A stretch of DNA of 64,000 nt from Rhynchonema sp. JSB1_4 (taxonomy: Eukaryota; Nematoda; Chromadorea; Monhysterida; Xyalidae): positions 62,001-126,000 of the forward strand of contig JASAMV010000618.1 of NCBI GenBank assembly GCA_030248065.1, in the 5' to 3' direction. The position numbers and the translations under genes are program-made. Below are positions 24,455 through 36,382 of this stretch, one piece after another. Positions within the stretch are counted from its first letter, which is position 1; each line of letters starts with the position of its first letter. The notes under the pieces were generated by a model that saw only the letters and a list, made by a program, of their open reading frames with translations, ran no database searches and had not been told where the DNA came from.

Positions 24455-26820
24455 GGCCGCAGATAATCGTACGGTTTGCCTCTTCTCCTGTTGTTTAGCT
24501 TGGATGGATGTTTGTGCAGGGTAGGCGGTTCTGGATCGAGATGGGATTCCCTTCACCGAACAATAGCTGCTTCATCTGTTTCGGCCGTCGTACGTTTTCG
24601 TGTTCAAAAAATGGATGCCCACTGGTTGCGCACTGCTCTCAAGGCTGAGTCTATATTGGTAAGTTTCACACATCACACGCAACCTTGCATACGCCAGATA
24701 TGTACAACTGCATTCAAAAAAATCTTATTGATTCCAAAGTCAAAAGGAAAAATTTGCAACATGCTCTGCGTAACAAACCTGCCGAAAACCCAGCTTCGAG
24801 ACTACGGGTGATGTTTGTTGCAGTGCTGATCCTCTTCATCGTTGAATATTTGTGGAAGTGTCCTTGGTCTCATAATCAAGCCTCAAGGCCTTGAGCGAAC
24901 GAAAAATGACGGAAACCGCTCAAGTCGGTGGACCGTAACTCTTCCCTCTCTTGCACATTTAGATGTTCGCTCAGGTGCGCCAGATAGTTAGCCAAAGCCA
25001 ATGGCGAAGCACGTTTGCAAAGTGGTGCTGAAGGGGTTGCACGATCTGCGTACAGACTGCTTGATGATGGTCTTGTCGTCAGAGACGTCATTCAGCGGAG
25101 CAAACAGCAAGTGAACCTGAACGCGCGCCACATGCAAACAGTGTACGGGACTTGTACCGTCAGGTTTTTGGGACTAGTCCCTGGCTGTCCATCAAGCTTA
25201 TGCGACCAAGGCAGCTACTGTATGTATATTAGACTTCTTGTTGCAGCAGCGATCATCCCCACCACGCGTTGACCAAATCTGGATTTGCATTTGTTTCAGC
25301 TCTGTAATATTTATTCTTTGCGCGATAGCTTAAAACATTCATAGTAAAACTCGAATATTCGAAAAAAGCCAGTATAATTCAAATTCCCACACCAAATCAC
25401 TGCGAAATCAAACCTTGCGTATCACTTATCCACTCCACTATCCACCGCCACCGCTGCTTTCTGATTGCCGTTTTGACTCCCGGCGGCTTGTTCCCCTCTC
25501 AGTAATCCGTTTTGGTTCTGGGTTTCGCAATTAAACATAATTGTTGAGATCAATTACCAAAGAGTGCCCAAGTTATCACCAAAAGTTTCTTTCTTTTCAG
25601 CCTCGTTTCACGGCGAATGAATGACCACAATCTTTGGTCATCCTGGACACGCCCACTGCGTCCAACGAAGCCATTTCTGCAATATCTTCCCTGCTTTTGG
25701 CATAACTGATCTGACTCTGGTTGATTGTTGTCCTAACTTTCATAGTATATAGTCAAAGATTTCATTCGAAAATTGTTGTCCAACGAAACATAACCTTTGT
25801 ATTGGTCGCACAATGACTATATAAGAATTCATCAAATCTATCCTGATTTTCACGTTCAGTCAGTCTTAACCACTGTGCTATTTGTGATTCTCACAAAACA
25901 TTTTCAGCTGAAAATAATCTAGCACATCGAGCACGTTGCCGCAGGCCTGAAACATTCTCTTTACTACATGCGTTGTGTGCGATCACGCAACGCAACGTCA
26001 TTGCCCCGTCACTTTCCCTCTTTACGATTCAGGAAAAAAATTTGACCAATTCTTATAAAGTCATTGTGCGACCAATATCTAACTAAAGGCTCTTTGTGCA
26101 GTGAAAAATGAAATTGGCCTATTCGACCTGAACGTGTACTTGAAACCGGTGACACACACGCTCATAAAAACCGTTATTTATGCGAAGGGAAACACAACGT
26201 CTATAGGTGGCTAGGCATACCGCATCTGGCTGGTGTGCATGCCAAATATGTTTCAAAACATTTTCAAATTTATTTTTTACAAGGCAAGCTCCAGATTATA
26301 CTTTTTGCGTGAAGTTAGTTGGTCGACACAACGTGCTTTCATTTATACGTTTTACTCTTTATATGCTGGTGTGCTGCGATGGAGGGTTCGACGCTTTTTA
26401 ATTTAACAATAGTCAGCGTACTAACGAAAATACTTTAGTTCAAGTTGAGTTGCGGTCGCACATGTCTGTGAATATATTTGTGCAACACGGGTAAAAACCT
26501 GTACCGACACGTCCAAATATACATTTTTTTAAATGTGTTGAAGTTTCATTCTGAGTAAACGACTAGGTTTCTGTTGGCAGCTTGAGAGGAAATATGGCAG
26601 TGCATTTACAATATTTATACCGCTTCCATGTTTCTCATTTCCGCTTGACGGTTTAGTCCTGTACATACTATGGCATAGCCCAGCTTCCGCTTCAGCAGCC
26701 CCAGCTGAGTCCTGCGCATGTGCAAAAGCAAACGCACTGTTTTCACACCCCTTTTAGAATAAATATCGCTGGCGCTTTCGAGAAGAAAAATTTAAACGAG
26801 AAAAATTTTACCTGACAAAA
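24455..26820. other. Upstream region of the bestrophin gene; weak small frame
   Basis: A plus-strand frame at about 24690-24892 ends with a hydrophobic segment (MFVAVLILFIVEYLW) and could be an exon of a small membrane protein. An ATG exon ending GTAAGT at 24658 precedes it, but the phases disagree. A fold-back pair (ATTGGTCGCACAATGACT and complement) spans about 25795-26085. The rest shows nothing. Confidence 0.35.
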
Positions 26821-29800
26821 ATGACCGTCCAATACCGTGATCGAAACTCGTTGACCCTTCTGTGGCGATGGCACGGCAGCGTGTGGCAGAATCTGTGGAT
26901 GTCTTACGTCATATTCATGGCTGTGTACTTTACGCTCAATTTGTCATATCGATTTGGTTAGTTTGAGTGACAGGCAAAGTTTTAAGAGTCAAGCACCCAA
27001 TTCTGTGTCGCCACGTAAATATTTACAAGAAATATCAGGTTGTTTTACACGCAGAGTTACAGAAATAATGGCATCAGTCAGCGTCCTTTTGGAGCGTCGA
27101 TGACCTGAGACCAGGGTTGAAAAAAAATTTTTTTATTAACGAGCTTTTTTTAAAAAAATTTTTTTTGATTTTTTTTGACGAAAATTTTTTTTATTAGAAA
27201 AAGTGTTGCAAACGACGTTTCAGGATAAATGAAATCGATACAACATATTTTTCAAAAATTGAAAAATTTTCGCCTGAGACCCAACTTCTGTGGTGACACC
27301 CGTTAGTATTGTGCAGATTCTATGGTCTCCGACCAGTCTGAGTTTGATGTTGACCAACGATGTTGCTCTAATGTATTGTAGCATGCAGTATAACGCATTT
27401 TAATGCATCCAATGCCGTATATCTGGTATACGACCATCAAAATATCGATTACAGCCCAAATCTTGCGTGTCAGATCGACTTTGCGCGCCCGGTTTTGCAC
27501 CAGACTTGCACATATACATGTGTAGTAGCATGCAGTAGTACATTATCGGTGCCACATCACTATAAAAAACCAGCCCCGCGCATCCCTGTACGGATTTGGG
27601 GACAATACAGGGCGCCGCAGGCGCGATTTTGGAAAAATTGTCCCATCCACAGGAAAAAAGTGCCAATTTTTTGTCTCGAAAAAGGCCATTTTTGGACATT
27701 TCAGCCCTTTTTGGGGAACTTTTTTTATTAAAAAAAGCAAAATCTATGTTTCAAAAAAATTGACCACTTTTTTTTGAAACAACCCTGCCTGAGACAATGA
27801 GAACCTTAGTGTGATGCGTTGAAGTCGTTGAATTATAGCGCGATTGGTGTCGTCTGATAAACCGAAAGTCGGGGCTCGAGTCCTCCTGGCTCGCATCATG
27901 ACAACAATTTGGGCCAGCGTGACACAGTCAGCGACACAGAATAAAACTGGTCGAAAGCCGTAACAATACCAACAGGAAGCGCGAATTCAAACTTGGTTAT
28001 CGGTTTCGAGACCCTGCCCGGCTCGGCGCAAGGTTGATAATCGCATTGACCGGTCCGGCCGAGACAAGACCAAGCCAACCACCGAGTTTAATTTCGCGTA
28101 AAGTACAAATAAGTCACATGGTTCGTGATGTTTCACACTCTGTATATACAAAAGGGTCCAACTGCAGCATTCACGGTCGAGATGCAGTCGGCGTTCGACG
28201 AGCTCGTCACAACTGCCAGCAAATTCAACAAAATCATTCCGATCACGTTTCTGCTCGGTTTCTACGTGAGCACCATTGTGAGACGTTGGTGGGATCAGCT
28301 GTTCTGTGTGGGATGGCCGGATAAACTGATGATCTACGTCACTGCATTCTTGCCGGTTAGGTGATACTTCAACCTTCGTCACAGTGACCCTTGTGATTTT
28401 GAAACGAAAAAGCACCACGTGACCCCTCTTTCTTACCGATAATTCTTCTTCTTCTTTCTTCCCGTGGCCGTGACCATACCATCAGTGATTTAATTTAAAC
28501 TACACAATCCGAGCCGACCCTGTCACTATGAAAACTGCTTGTTCTAGACCATGCTAAAATGCATGTGGATACAATGAAACTTGAATCAATAAAGCCACTG
28601 TTTCAGAGTCCAGATATGCTCGAGGTTCGACGAACGATCGCGCGATATTGTTGTCTCACTTCGTTGCTCGTATGGCGTGAGGTCAGCATCAGGTTTGTGT
28701 ATGGGACAGCATCGTTTCGAGGGATATGAAAGATCAAGCTCAAACTGACCTTGTAGTGTTCGAAAACGTTTCCCAACCGTAAAACATCTGCAAGCAGCCG
28801 GCGTTTTCACGAATGAAGAGTTCGCGCTCTATGAACAAGCGAGTGACCAGTATGGAAAGTGGTTCACGCCAGTTAGTTGGACTGTCACACTGCTGAACGG
28901 GTTCGTGGCCGATTTGAGACAGATAAATGAATTAAGATCTTATAATATTATGATCGGTCTTGCAAGTCATATTCGATCGGAGTGTCTGTGACGACTGATT
29001 TTGATGGGTACGTACCACCATGCTGTACATACAAAGCGCCCTTAAACCTCATCTGATGAGTTTAGCATCATTGAATGACATCCAGGAAGTGGCAATCCTT
29101 CTGGCTAGGCCCTTGGTCGCACACGATTCTTTTTTGTATTTTCTGATTTGCAAGAGTGGATCGAGATCGAACGCCAGTTTTGCTGACGTGCCTTTTTTTA
29201 CAGTCTGCTATCCAAGAAACAGATCACGGAACGCGGACACCAAAAACTGGTGGATGAAATCTTTGCGTTCAGACAATCATGTTTCAAATTGTCGCTTTAT
29301 GATTGGCTCAGCATACCGCTCGTCTACACACAGGCTCGTGAATACTAATTTTTGTTAGTGAAAAGCATACCCACTCTGTTTTAGTCAATGAAACCGTGAA
29401 TATCTTTGCATTATGATTTATGTAGTCTCTAATCAACCGTTTGCTAGCTTCTCCCCGTTCCAGTGAAACAATCCTTATAGTGACCGAAATTTACAAGTGC
29501 GGTGCAGGTCTAAAGAGAGAGTAGACTGGCAATTATGTATACATATCTATTGAAAAACGTTAAGAGATTTCAGGTGGTGACAGTGGCGGTATATGGTTAT
29601 TTCGTGTATTGCCTTATCGCACGGCAGTCGTTGATCGATGGGAAACTGTGGGATTTGATTTTTCAAGTTTTGTTCACAACGTTGGAGTTTGTGTTCTACG
29701 TCGGATGGTTCAAAGTTGGAGAGGAGCTGAGGTCAGTGTGTGCTTGGACGATATTTATCGTCGGACCGTGAACGATCTTGTGCTTGTGTACAAGGTCATT

Positions 29801-31209
29801 CACGGTCACATACCTGGGGTAACCAAGGAATCCTTCTTTCCATCTCGTGACACCGGCCGCCCAACCCGAGGGCACTCCCACAGTTTGTGTCGAGTCCATG
29901 GCGCGGGTGCGGACTTGTCCGGATACTGGGCCTATCGTGTCGTGGACCTCTGGAACAGGCTACCAGAGGGCGTCGTCTCTGCTGCCTCAATTGCGGCCTT
30001 TAAAACTAAACTAAACTCACGTGGTCGAGACGTAGTTTCTTGCCACATTATCTCAAAATTTTCAGCCGTCGTTGACTGATCTCCTCAGTCACTGGGTTGC
30101 TGCTTTCAGATCGTCATCAATATTCAAAATTGTATGCTCGTTCTCGTCATCCGTTGCTGAGTTTGCCGTTGTTGCGTGTTGGTTGCGCTAGTTTGGCTCG
30201 TTTGATTGGTCTAATCTCACCGGTGCGTTTCCATTGTCGTTTTTTCATTCATGTTCACATTCTTTGTTATTAACACTGTTTTAATTTAAGGGTTTTTCCG
30301 GATCTTGTGAAGGTCTTCGCGTAAGCTTGCAGATAAAATTTGAATTTGAATATAGACTCGCCCATTCCGGGTTGACAGCCGGGATTTCCAGTAGACCAGT
30401 GTGACCTGTTCTTATGTTGTGTCACTTGCGAGGCTCAAGTCCGGGCGGGAGCCACCCTTAGTTCAACATACTGTAGATTCCCAAAACCTGGCCGGGCCTG
30501 AATCAACCGGGCGCTACAAAAGACGAAGGACAGAGCAATGTTCACTCTGTGACCCGCAAAGCGGTGGCGAAAGTCGACCTTGGTCGTCGATTACCACCAA
30601 AACAGGCGTCTAAACGGAAATGCTAGTGACTTTCCAACTTCCATTGTTGACGGCCGCAGATCGTGCGCCAGCGGTTTCGTCCTGTATTGAATACCATAAC
30701 CCGCAAGCTACCGTAGCCCTGTCACAGTACGGTAACCCGAAGTTGCAGATGTCCGTTCGGTGCTGATGACGAGGATTTCGATATGAACTACGTGATCGAT
30801 CGTAATCTGCACGTGGCATTCATGTTGGTCGATGAGCTGCACAAACAACAACCTGCCATTGTCAAGGTTACTGTAGTTACAAATAATCGCTTCAACTGTT
30901 ACCCCGTGGGGAGGGTTGTTTTTTTTGCAAGGAGACTTGAAAACTGGTTTGGTTTTGAAAAACACTGTTTCACTATTTCAGGACCAATTCTGGGGTCAAA
31001 CCGTTCCTAAACTGCCGCATACTCGAGCCTCACTTCGATGCCGCGAAATTCCACCCCATTGGTCATTATCTGGCATGAGGGTGCCTGATAAGGACGCCCA
31101 TTTTGTGCCCCTGAGTCAGACCCTCCTTGATGAACAGGCAAAATTGCTGGAAAGAAGGGAAGAGGAAATTATGATCACGGATAATACGGGCAAACACCAC
31201 CCGATATGA
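26821..31209 (+). CDS. Bestrophin family chloride channel
   Basis: Eight exons join in phase to 422 residues: 26821-26956, 28168-28355, 28607-28692, 28757-28981, 29204-29333, 29574-29731, 30749-30866 and 30982-31209. The start MTVQYRDRNSL matches the family. Exon 2 has IPITFLLGFYVSTIVRRWW, keeping the Ile-Phe-Phe neck residues. Later come RRTIARY, KRFPTVKHLQAAG, YDWLSIPLVYTQ, VVTVAVYGYFVYCLIARQ, FYVGWFKVGEEL and CPFGADDEDFDMNYVIDRNL, the acidic calcium-clasp segment. Bestrophins are pentameric Ca-activated anion channels. The C-terminal tail is short, about 75 residues. Intron 5 appears to use a GC donor (CAG/GCTCGT). The exon 4 donor (A/GTGTCT) is the least certain. Confidence 0.95.
27112..27787. 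mobile_element. hAT-like element R in bestrophin intron 1
   Basis: Termini CAGGGTTGAAAAAAAA and TTTTTTTTGAAACAACCCTG. Perfect duplication cctgagac at 27104-27111 and 27788-27795. The interior is A/T-run rich with no coding frame. An isolated CAGGGTTGGATTAAAAAAAG end lies near 23964. Confidence 0.9.
27832..27900 (+). tRNA. Degenerate tRNA-like sequence (possible tRNA pseudogene or SINE head)
   Basis: The A-box-like TAGCGCGATTGG and B-box-like GGCTCGAGTCC are at normal spacing. A CTGATAA loop with ACCGA downstream resembles an Ile(GAT) anticodon arm. The 5' half of that stem has lost a base and the acceptor ends do not pair well. It sits in bestrophin intron 1. A functional tRNA is unlikely. 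Confidence 0.3.
29735..30355 (+). mobile_element. 5'-truncated non-LTR retrotransposon (LINE) fragment
   Basis: The frame contains DLVLVYKVIHGHIPG and RVVDLWNRLPEGVVSA followed by FKTKLN, typical of the C-terminal end of LINE ORF2 after the reverse transcriptase. A 3' untranslated part ends in TTTGAATTTGAATA repeats near 30355. It starts within a few bases of the bestrophin exon 6 donor and shares its orientation. A second, shorter tail copy lies inverted at about 39633-39725. Confidence 0.75.
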
Positions 31210-31214
31210 ACTGT

Positions 31215-32190
31215 TGACTATCCACGTCTTGCTATCGCCTGCCTTCCTCCCATTGGTTCTGTGAATCTCTCGAGCGTTTTTGGCTTTCTGCGCTTTAAAT
31301 TGAAACAAATTTGCAATGACTTGTTGTGGAAAATAGGCTTTTCTCGTGTTAGCTGTTATTCCGACCTGCTGCTTTACTTGTTGCTGACTCGTACCCTCAC
31401 GTGCATAACATTGTTATTGTTAGCTATGGTGAACAGGATACGATTACAAGCGCAAACTGCTTGCGTTGCTTGTACATGTAGGCACTTGGCAGGAAATGCA
31501 TGTGCGTAACCTAGTTTCAATTATGTAGGAATGTGAGCCTTATAAATACGTACGAGGCGCTGCATGAACTTTTAAAAAGAACGGTGTCACAAAGAAAAGG
31601 AATAACCTAATATTAGGAAAATGTCATGGAGCTTTATTCGCGGTAACAAATGAAAATTACAATCTTGATGTAAAATTTCTTCATATAGATTCTATCGAGT
31701 AAATTCCTTTGCTTTCTCATGGCAAGAGCGCTACACAAATCAAATTTCTAAGGCCCAATCAAGAAAACAGTTAAACCACTGCTAGTTACCGGAATTATTT
31801 CAACTACCAGAGTGGAAAACATCCTCAGAAACCCAAATGAAACTTAACAGAAACAAGAATGTTGTAAAGGGCAAACAATTGTCACATAGACAAACGATGC
31901 CGTGTAGAAAAGTACCAGTAAGCACGCTGTGCTGTAACCACGTTTTGTGTAAAAACATGATAAAACCGTCAATTAATCAAAAGAGACCCGCTGTAATGAC
32001 AATGACGCCGAACGTAAAAAACAAATCAAACAAAATGGGTAATTTTTAAAAACGAAATGCTGAGGTGACAAAGTGAAACGGTGCAGAATTGAGAGAAAAT
32101 TTTCGATTAGATTGATTATACGCAATTGGTGACACAAAGTGACGAAGCAACACAAAACAAGGTTTCTTTGCTTCGATGTAAACACAAACG
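31215..32190. other. Intergenic space between convergent bestrophin and chromodomain genes
   Basis: AT-rich, holding the 3' flanks of both genes. I see no exon-like frame or repeat family. Confidence 0.5.
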
Positions 32191-32193
32191 TAA

Positions 32194-35100
32194 TTATTCC
32201 ACTTCACCTTCGAACGCTTTGGTGCCCGGGAAACACTTCTCATGGTACTCGATAATGGCCTTCTTCTTGTCGTCGTAAGAAAACGTTGGTATGTCTGCAA
32301 ATAGTTCCGAAATTTTAGATAACTGGTAACATTTTTTGACTGTTCTCCTGAATTTCACCAATCAAACCGATCACAAAATCAGTGAAACATCATACCGGCC
32401 ATAGTTTTTTTAGACACTTTTTAGGTGCAATTTGCACCTAAAAAATCAGAATTGCACCTAAAAATTCAGGGTTAGGTGCAAGATTGCACCTAAAATTTTG
32501 GGCCCTTATTTGCTTAATTTAGCATTTATACAGCATCTTTTAAGGTTGGAAACCTTAGAAACAAAAAAATGCGCTGCGCGGCTTTTCATTCCTTCCAATA
32601 AATTCCATCGAAGCATTTGGTCGACATCGACAAAAAATATTGATCTGATTGATTGATTTCGTACACAGTTAGTACCTGGTGTGCTGGTGATAAGATTCAA
32701 ACCAAATACATGCTGTACTAGGATCAGTGTAGTTCCTGGTTCGGCGAGGCGGTTAGTGAACCTACCCACTTTGTCGGTGCGGCGGTTAGTGTACCTCCCT
32801 GTGGGGGAAGGAGGGGGGAAGACCAAAATTCAGGAAAAAGTCCTTTGAGGTAAAAAATTTGACCTATTTTTGAACTTTTCTGGAAAAAATTCTCCATAAA
32901 TAGGGTATTTTGGCGACTTTTGACAATATTGACCTGAAAATTACCCATTTTAGGCCTAAAATGCCCATCTTGGGCTAAAAATGCCTATTTTAGGCAAAAA
33001 TTGCGGCGGTTAGTGTACGTGGTGCGGCGGTTAGTGTACCTTAGGAGGGGACCCCCCTTCCCCCAGGAACTACACTGACCAGACCTAGAGCAGAGCATGA
33101 CAACAGTATTAGATACCCACACAGTAAATGAACAGCGAAAGTAATTGATTCGTACGTGACCCCCAAATGTGGATATGGTGACATGAAAATTTTACTGTTT
33201 CGTTTTCTTCTCAATCGGTTCTCAATAATGAAACTAGTACAAAATGTGCTACAAAATGTTGAACTTTCCCTGAAAAGTTTGCTTTTGCTAAAGGAAAAGG
33301 CATTCATTGCGTTACAACTGCATTGAACTTCTAAAAGCACGCAAATAGCATTGAACACACAACCTGGCAAAAAGCCTAAAATTGGCGTTTTTTGTCCAAA
33401 GTAGGGGTTGCACCTACTTTGGCCAGCTTGCACCTAAAAATTGGGGGGTTGCACCTAGTGAATTTTGAAAAAAAACCCTGATACCGGCAGTTGATTTGTC
33501 GTGTTTCTTTGCAACGTGCTCAGTGAACTGTGTCTCCTCCGGTCCCGACCATGGACAAAACGGACACTTGTAGCGATCCTGTTGAGAATGCCAGCGCGCA
33601 TGACGGAACTGAAAAAACCACACGATTTTTTGATTTGAGATTATTTGGAGATTTTGTGGAATGTGGGTAAATTCGACTGGCAAGAGGTTTGTTATTGCAA
33701 CTCAGACACCAATTCTTATGCAGCTCGAACAGGTAATCATTATCAAGTGCTCACCATAAAGAGTTACGTAAAAATCATATTCCTGACCAAAATGCGAACC
33801 AAATTTCAAAGGTCAGCCACCCAAGCGTGAAACATTATGGGCCCGCCGTGTGTTGTTGGTCCATTCAAACTCACCATACTGGGCGGTGCAGCAGCGACTT
33901 TACGATGACAATTCTGACAATCAACCACACCCGCCTTGTTGATCAGCACCGTGGGCTTGTTGCTGGACGCACTGCCATTCGTCGCCTGCTTGGGCGCGTC
34001 CGTCGTTTTGGCGTTGGCCTGCAGCCAAAACTGGAAAATTTTGTACCGACAATTGTCAAATTCTGATCGCGAATAAACAATCATGTTGAGTATCGAAAAT
34101 CATCCAGTGCTTCTTTCTGAAAATGCAACCTTGACTGCCAGTCAACAAGTTTAAGATTCCAAGTGGTGAGTTTGCAATTGAGGGAAATTGCGTCATACTC
34201 GTGCTCATCTCGCAACAGTCACAGACGGCCACTTGGCTCACAGTTTCGAAACGTGCCTTCGATTGTCCGGCCGACGCTCGACCACGTTTTTTCTTCGGCT
34301 TCTCTTCCTCCTCCTCTTCTGACTCGGACTCGTCTTCCTCCATTTCTTCATCTTCGTCTGAATGCGAATCCTCCTACAACGAAATCTTGTTGAAAAGATG
34401 ACACAAAAGCACGAAGACCAGCTAAGTACGCACGCAGCGTATTTTACCGTAAAGCATACCGTGTGTTTATCAAACGTGATGAATGGATCATGGAATGGAA
34501 GCTACAATAGATAGCTTGGTTTAGAGTTACGTAAACCAAGTCAGATCGAGCACCGAGTTTGGTCCGATGTGGACCAGTCAGAGCCAAGGAACTATCTAAC
34601 TTGATCAAGTTCCCAAGAGTGTTACGATACCACCGACACCGATATTAAATTGTGAAACAAGGACGACATCAAATCCACCTGATTGCCATTTTCAGCATCT
34701 CGATTTTCCTCATCCTCTTCCTGTTCTCCGGCCCGTTTGCGAGCCAACGCCGGTTGCGGGGTCGGCTTTGATTTCTTGGTCTTCCATTTTGCCTCAAATT
34801 CCTTCACCAGTGGTCCGTCGCTCACGTTCGCCACTGGCTCCCACGTGTTGTCCTCTCTGAACATGTGTTGTGTTCTTGTGTAAACCGAGATTTTGTTTTC
34901 TTCGGCGTGTTGTCGGAAAAAGAACCCCCAAAAATTGATCTCCAATAATAGAAGCCCCCTAAATTGGACAGGGTGAAAAATGAAATTTGGCTCTCGCGCG
35001 TGTAAAAGTGCCAAACGCGCATTGTTATATTTTGTTTAATATTTGGAGTAGAAAGCGCGGTACTCTAAACAAGCACTGGATAAGAATAACTTTCCAGAAA

Positions 35101-35878
35101 TGGAACAAGCACTAGCTAAAATGGCTTTTTGGATTTGGCCCCTCCCTCGACCAAAAGCTGGATTCGCCACTGCAAGCAAGTGAAGACTTAACGCAATAAT
35201 AGAGCATAACACCCACGTAAAACCAGTTCTTTAAAGCGATTATTTTCAGAGTCAGCATTCAGGTGAGTGAAAAACAGAAACACCCTATAATTGACCCCGA
35301 ATATTGGACCCCCTAATTTGACCCCAGTGAAAAAATAGAACCACCGCATTCTATTTCTGACAATACGGTACTGATAAAAAAGAAACCAACTGTGACCAAC
35401 AGAGGTGAGAATCAGGCCGGGTTATTTCGGTCTGGCTCAGCTTAAGGAGGTCTTGGGGTCGGCCGGCCCGACCTGCAACAAGGTCGGCCCGGAGCGCAAT
35501 GAAGCAAGTTTCAGGTGAAAAATGTCTGTCTCTGATGAAATAATCCGAATCACACACATGGATTTGGTAACTATGTCCACCGAATCGCGAGAATTTTTTT
35601 GGCAAATTTGCTCTAAAAATCACGATTTCTTTAATGAAATTCCACGATGTCGTTGGAATGGCCCACCTCGGCCAGGCCCGGCAGTTCGGCTTGACTTCCA
35701 CCTCTGTGACTAACTCAGAATATCCGAGCCATTTTATGAGGTACTCAGTTTTTCCTTTGACGACGCGCTTGTCCAAGATTTCTTCCACTTGATAGGCAGC
35801 GTTTGAGTCGTTGTCATTTCCCACTGGCGTTTTCTTGCTTCGCTTTGTTGTTGACTTACGGGCCGAGGAAGCGGGCAT
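32194..35878 (-). CDS. Chromodomain protein (HP1/CBX-like) with C-terminal C2H2 zinc finger
   Basis: Six exons join in phase to 284 residues: 35715-35878 (ATG 35878), 34679-34856, 34242-34373, 33875-34030, 33485-33608 and 32194-32294 (stop 32194-32196). The chromodomain is split by intron 1: YQVEEILDKRVVKGKTEYLI, KWLGYSE and EDNTWEP, with the aromatic cage residues Tyr, Trp and Trp. A Lys/Ser-rich N-terminus precedes it. Then come a strongly acidic stretch with a KPKKKRGR basic patch, a CQNC pair, and a finger YKCPFCPWSGPEETQFTEHV followed by AKKH. There is no chromoshadow domain, so it is not a classical HP1. The chromodomain probably binds methylated histone H3 lysine. Introns 1 and 5 carry transposons abutting their 5' splice sites. 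Confidence 0.9.
32400..33480. mobile_element. hAT-like element G2 with nested family A element A7, inverted relative to G1
   Basis: Termini CATAGTTTTTTTAGACAC and TGAAAAAAAACCCTG. Perfect duplication ataccggc at 32392-32399 and 33481-33488. A7 lies at 32725-33077 at the same internal site as A5 in G1. It occupies most of intron 5 of the chromodomain gene. Confidence 0.92.
35401..35706. mobile_element. hAT-like element T in chromodomain intron 1
   Basis: Termini (C)AGAGGTGAGAATCAGG and GACTTCCACCTCTG. The flanks tgaccaac (35393-35400) and tgactaac (35707-35714) differ by one transition. The right duplication is exactly the first eight bases of the intron on the minus strand. Related ends occur in family F and at 63818. 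Confidence 0.8.
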
Positions 35879-35894
35879 TTTGGTAAAGACGATA

Positions 35895-35975
35895 CACAGA
35901 GATAGAGTAGTATTGATTTGGTATTGGGTATTGCGATTGGGTCTCACCCGGTATTGGTATATTGGGTATTGTCAG
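35895..35975. repeat. Short family E fragment upstream of the chromodomain start codon
   Basis: GGTATTGGGTATTG words begin about 30 bases upstream of the ATG at 35878, in the presumed 5' UTR or promoter. The frame through it into the gene is an artefact. Confidence 0.6.
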
Positions 35976-35999
35976 ACCTGTTCGGGAGCCAAAATAATA

Positions 36000-36120
36000 T
36001 ATGTCAGAACTGTTTTTTTCACCCTTCAAAAAGGGGGGTTGCCCGGTTTTTTGGTGAAAAAAGGGGGTTGCCAGGTTCTTTTTCGTAAAAATGATGGGGT
36101 TGCCAGGTTAATGGAAGTCT
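36000..36120. repeat. GGGGTTGCC(A/C)GGTT repeat block
   Basis: Three GGGGTTGCCAGGTT-like words follow ATAATATATGTCAGAACT. The same ATAATATATGTCAGAAT word and GGGGTTGCCC recur at 38125-38245, which suggests a scattered element family with unclear ends. Confidence 0.45.
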
Positions 36121-36382
36121 AAATAAACGACACTGCAGACACTGATGTCATGGTTTCACACATGCGCAACGCTTTCTTCAATAATTAAAAGCAATTGCGC
36201 GTAGCGCGAAAATTTTGACATTTCATACCACGGATTGTTAAAAAAGGTCAGTTTTTAAGTGTTTTATGCAATTTTTTGCATGTGCCCCGTGCGGTACAGT
36301 TTCAAACACACTTTGGTTTCTAACAGAGAACGTATTCTATGGTTTGTGTCTCAAAATAATGATCTACGAAGTATCTCATGAG

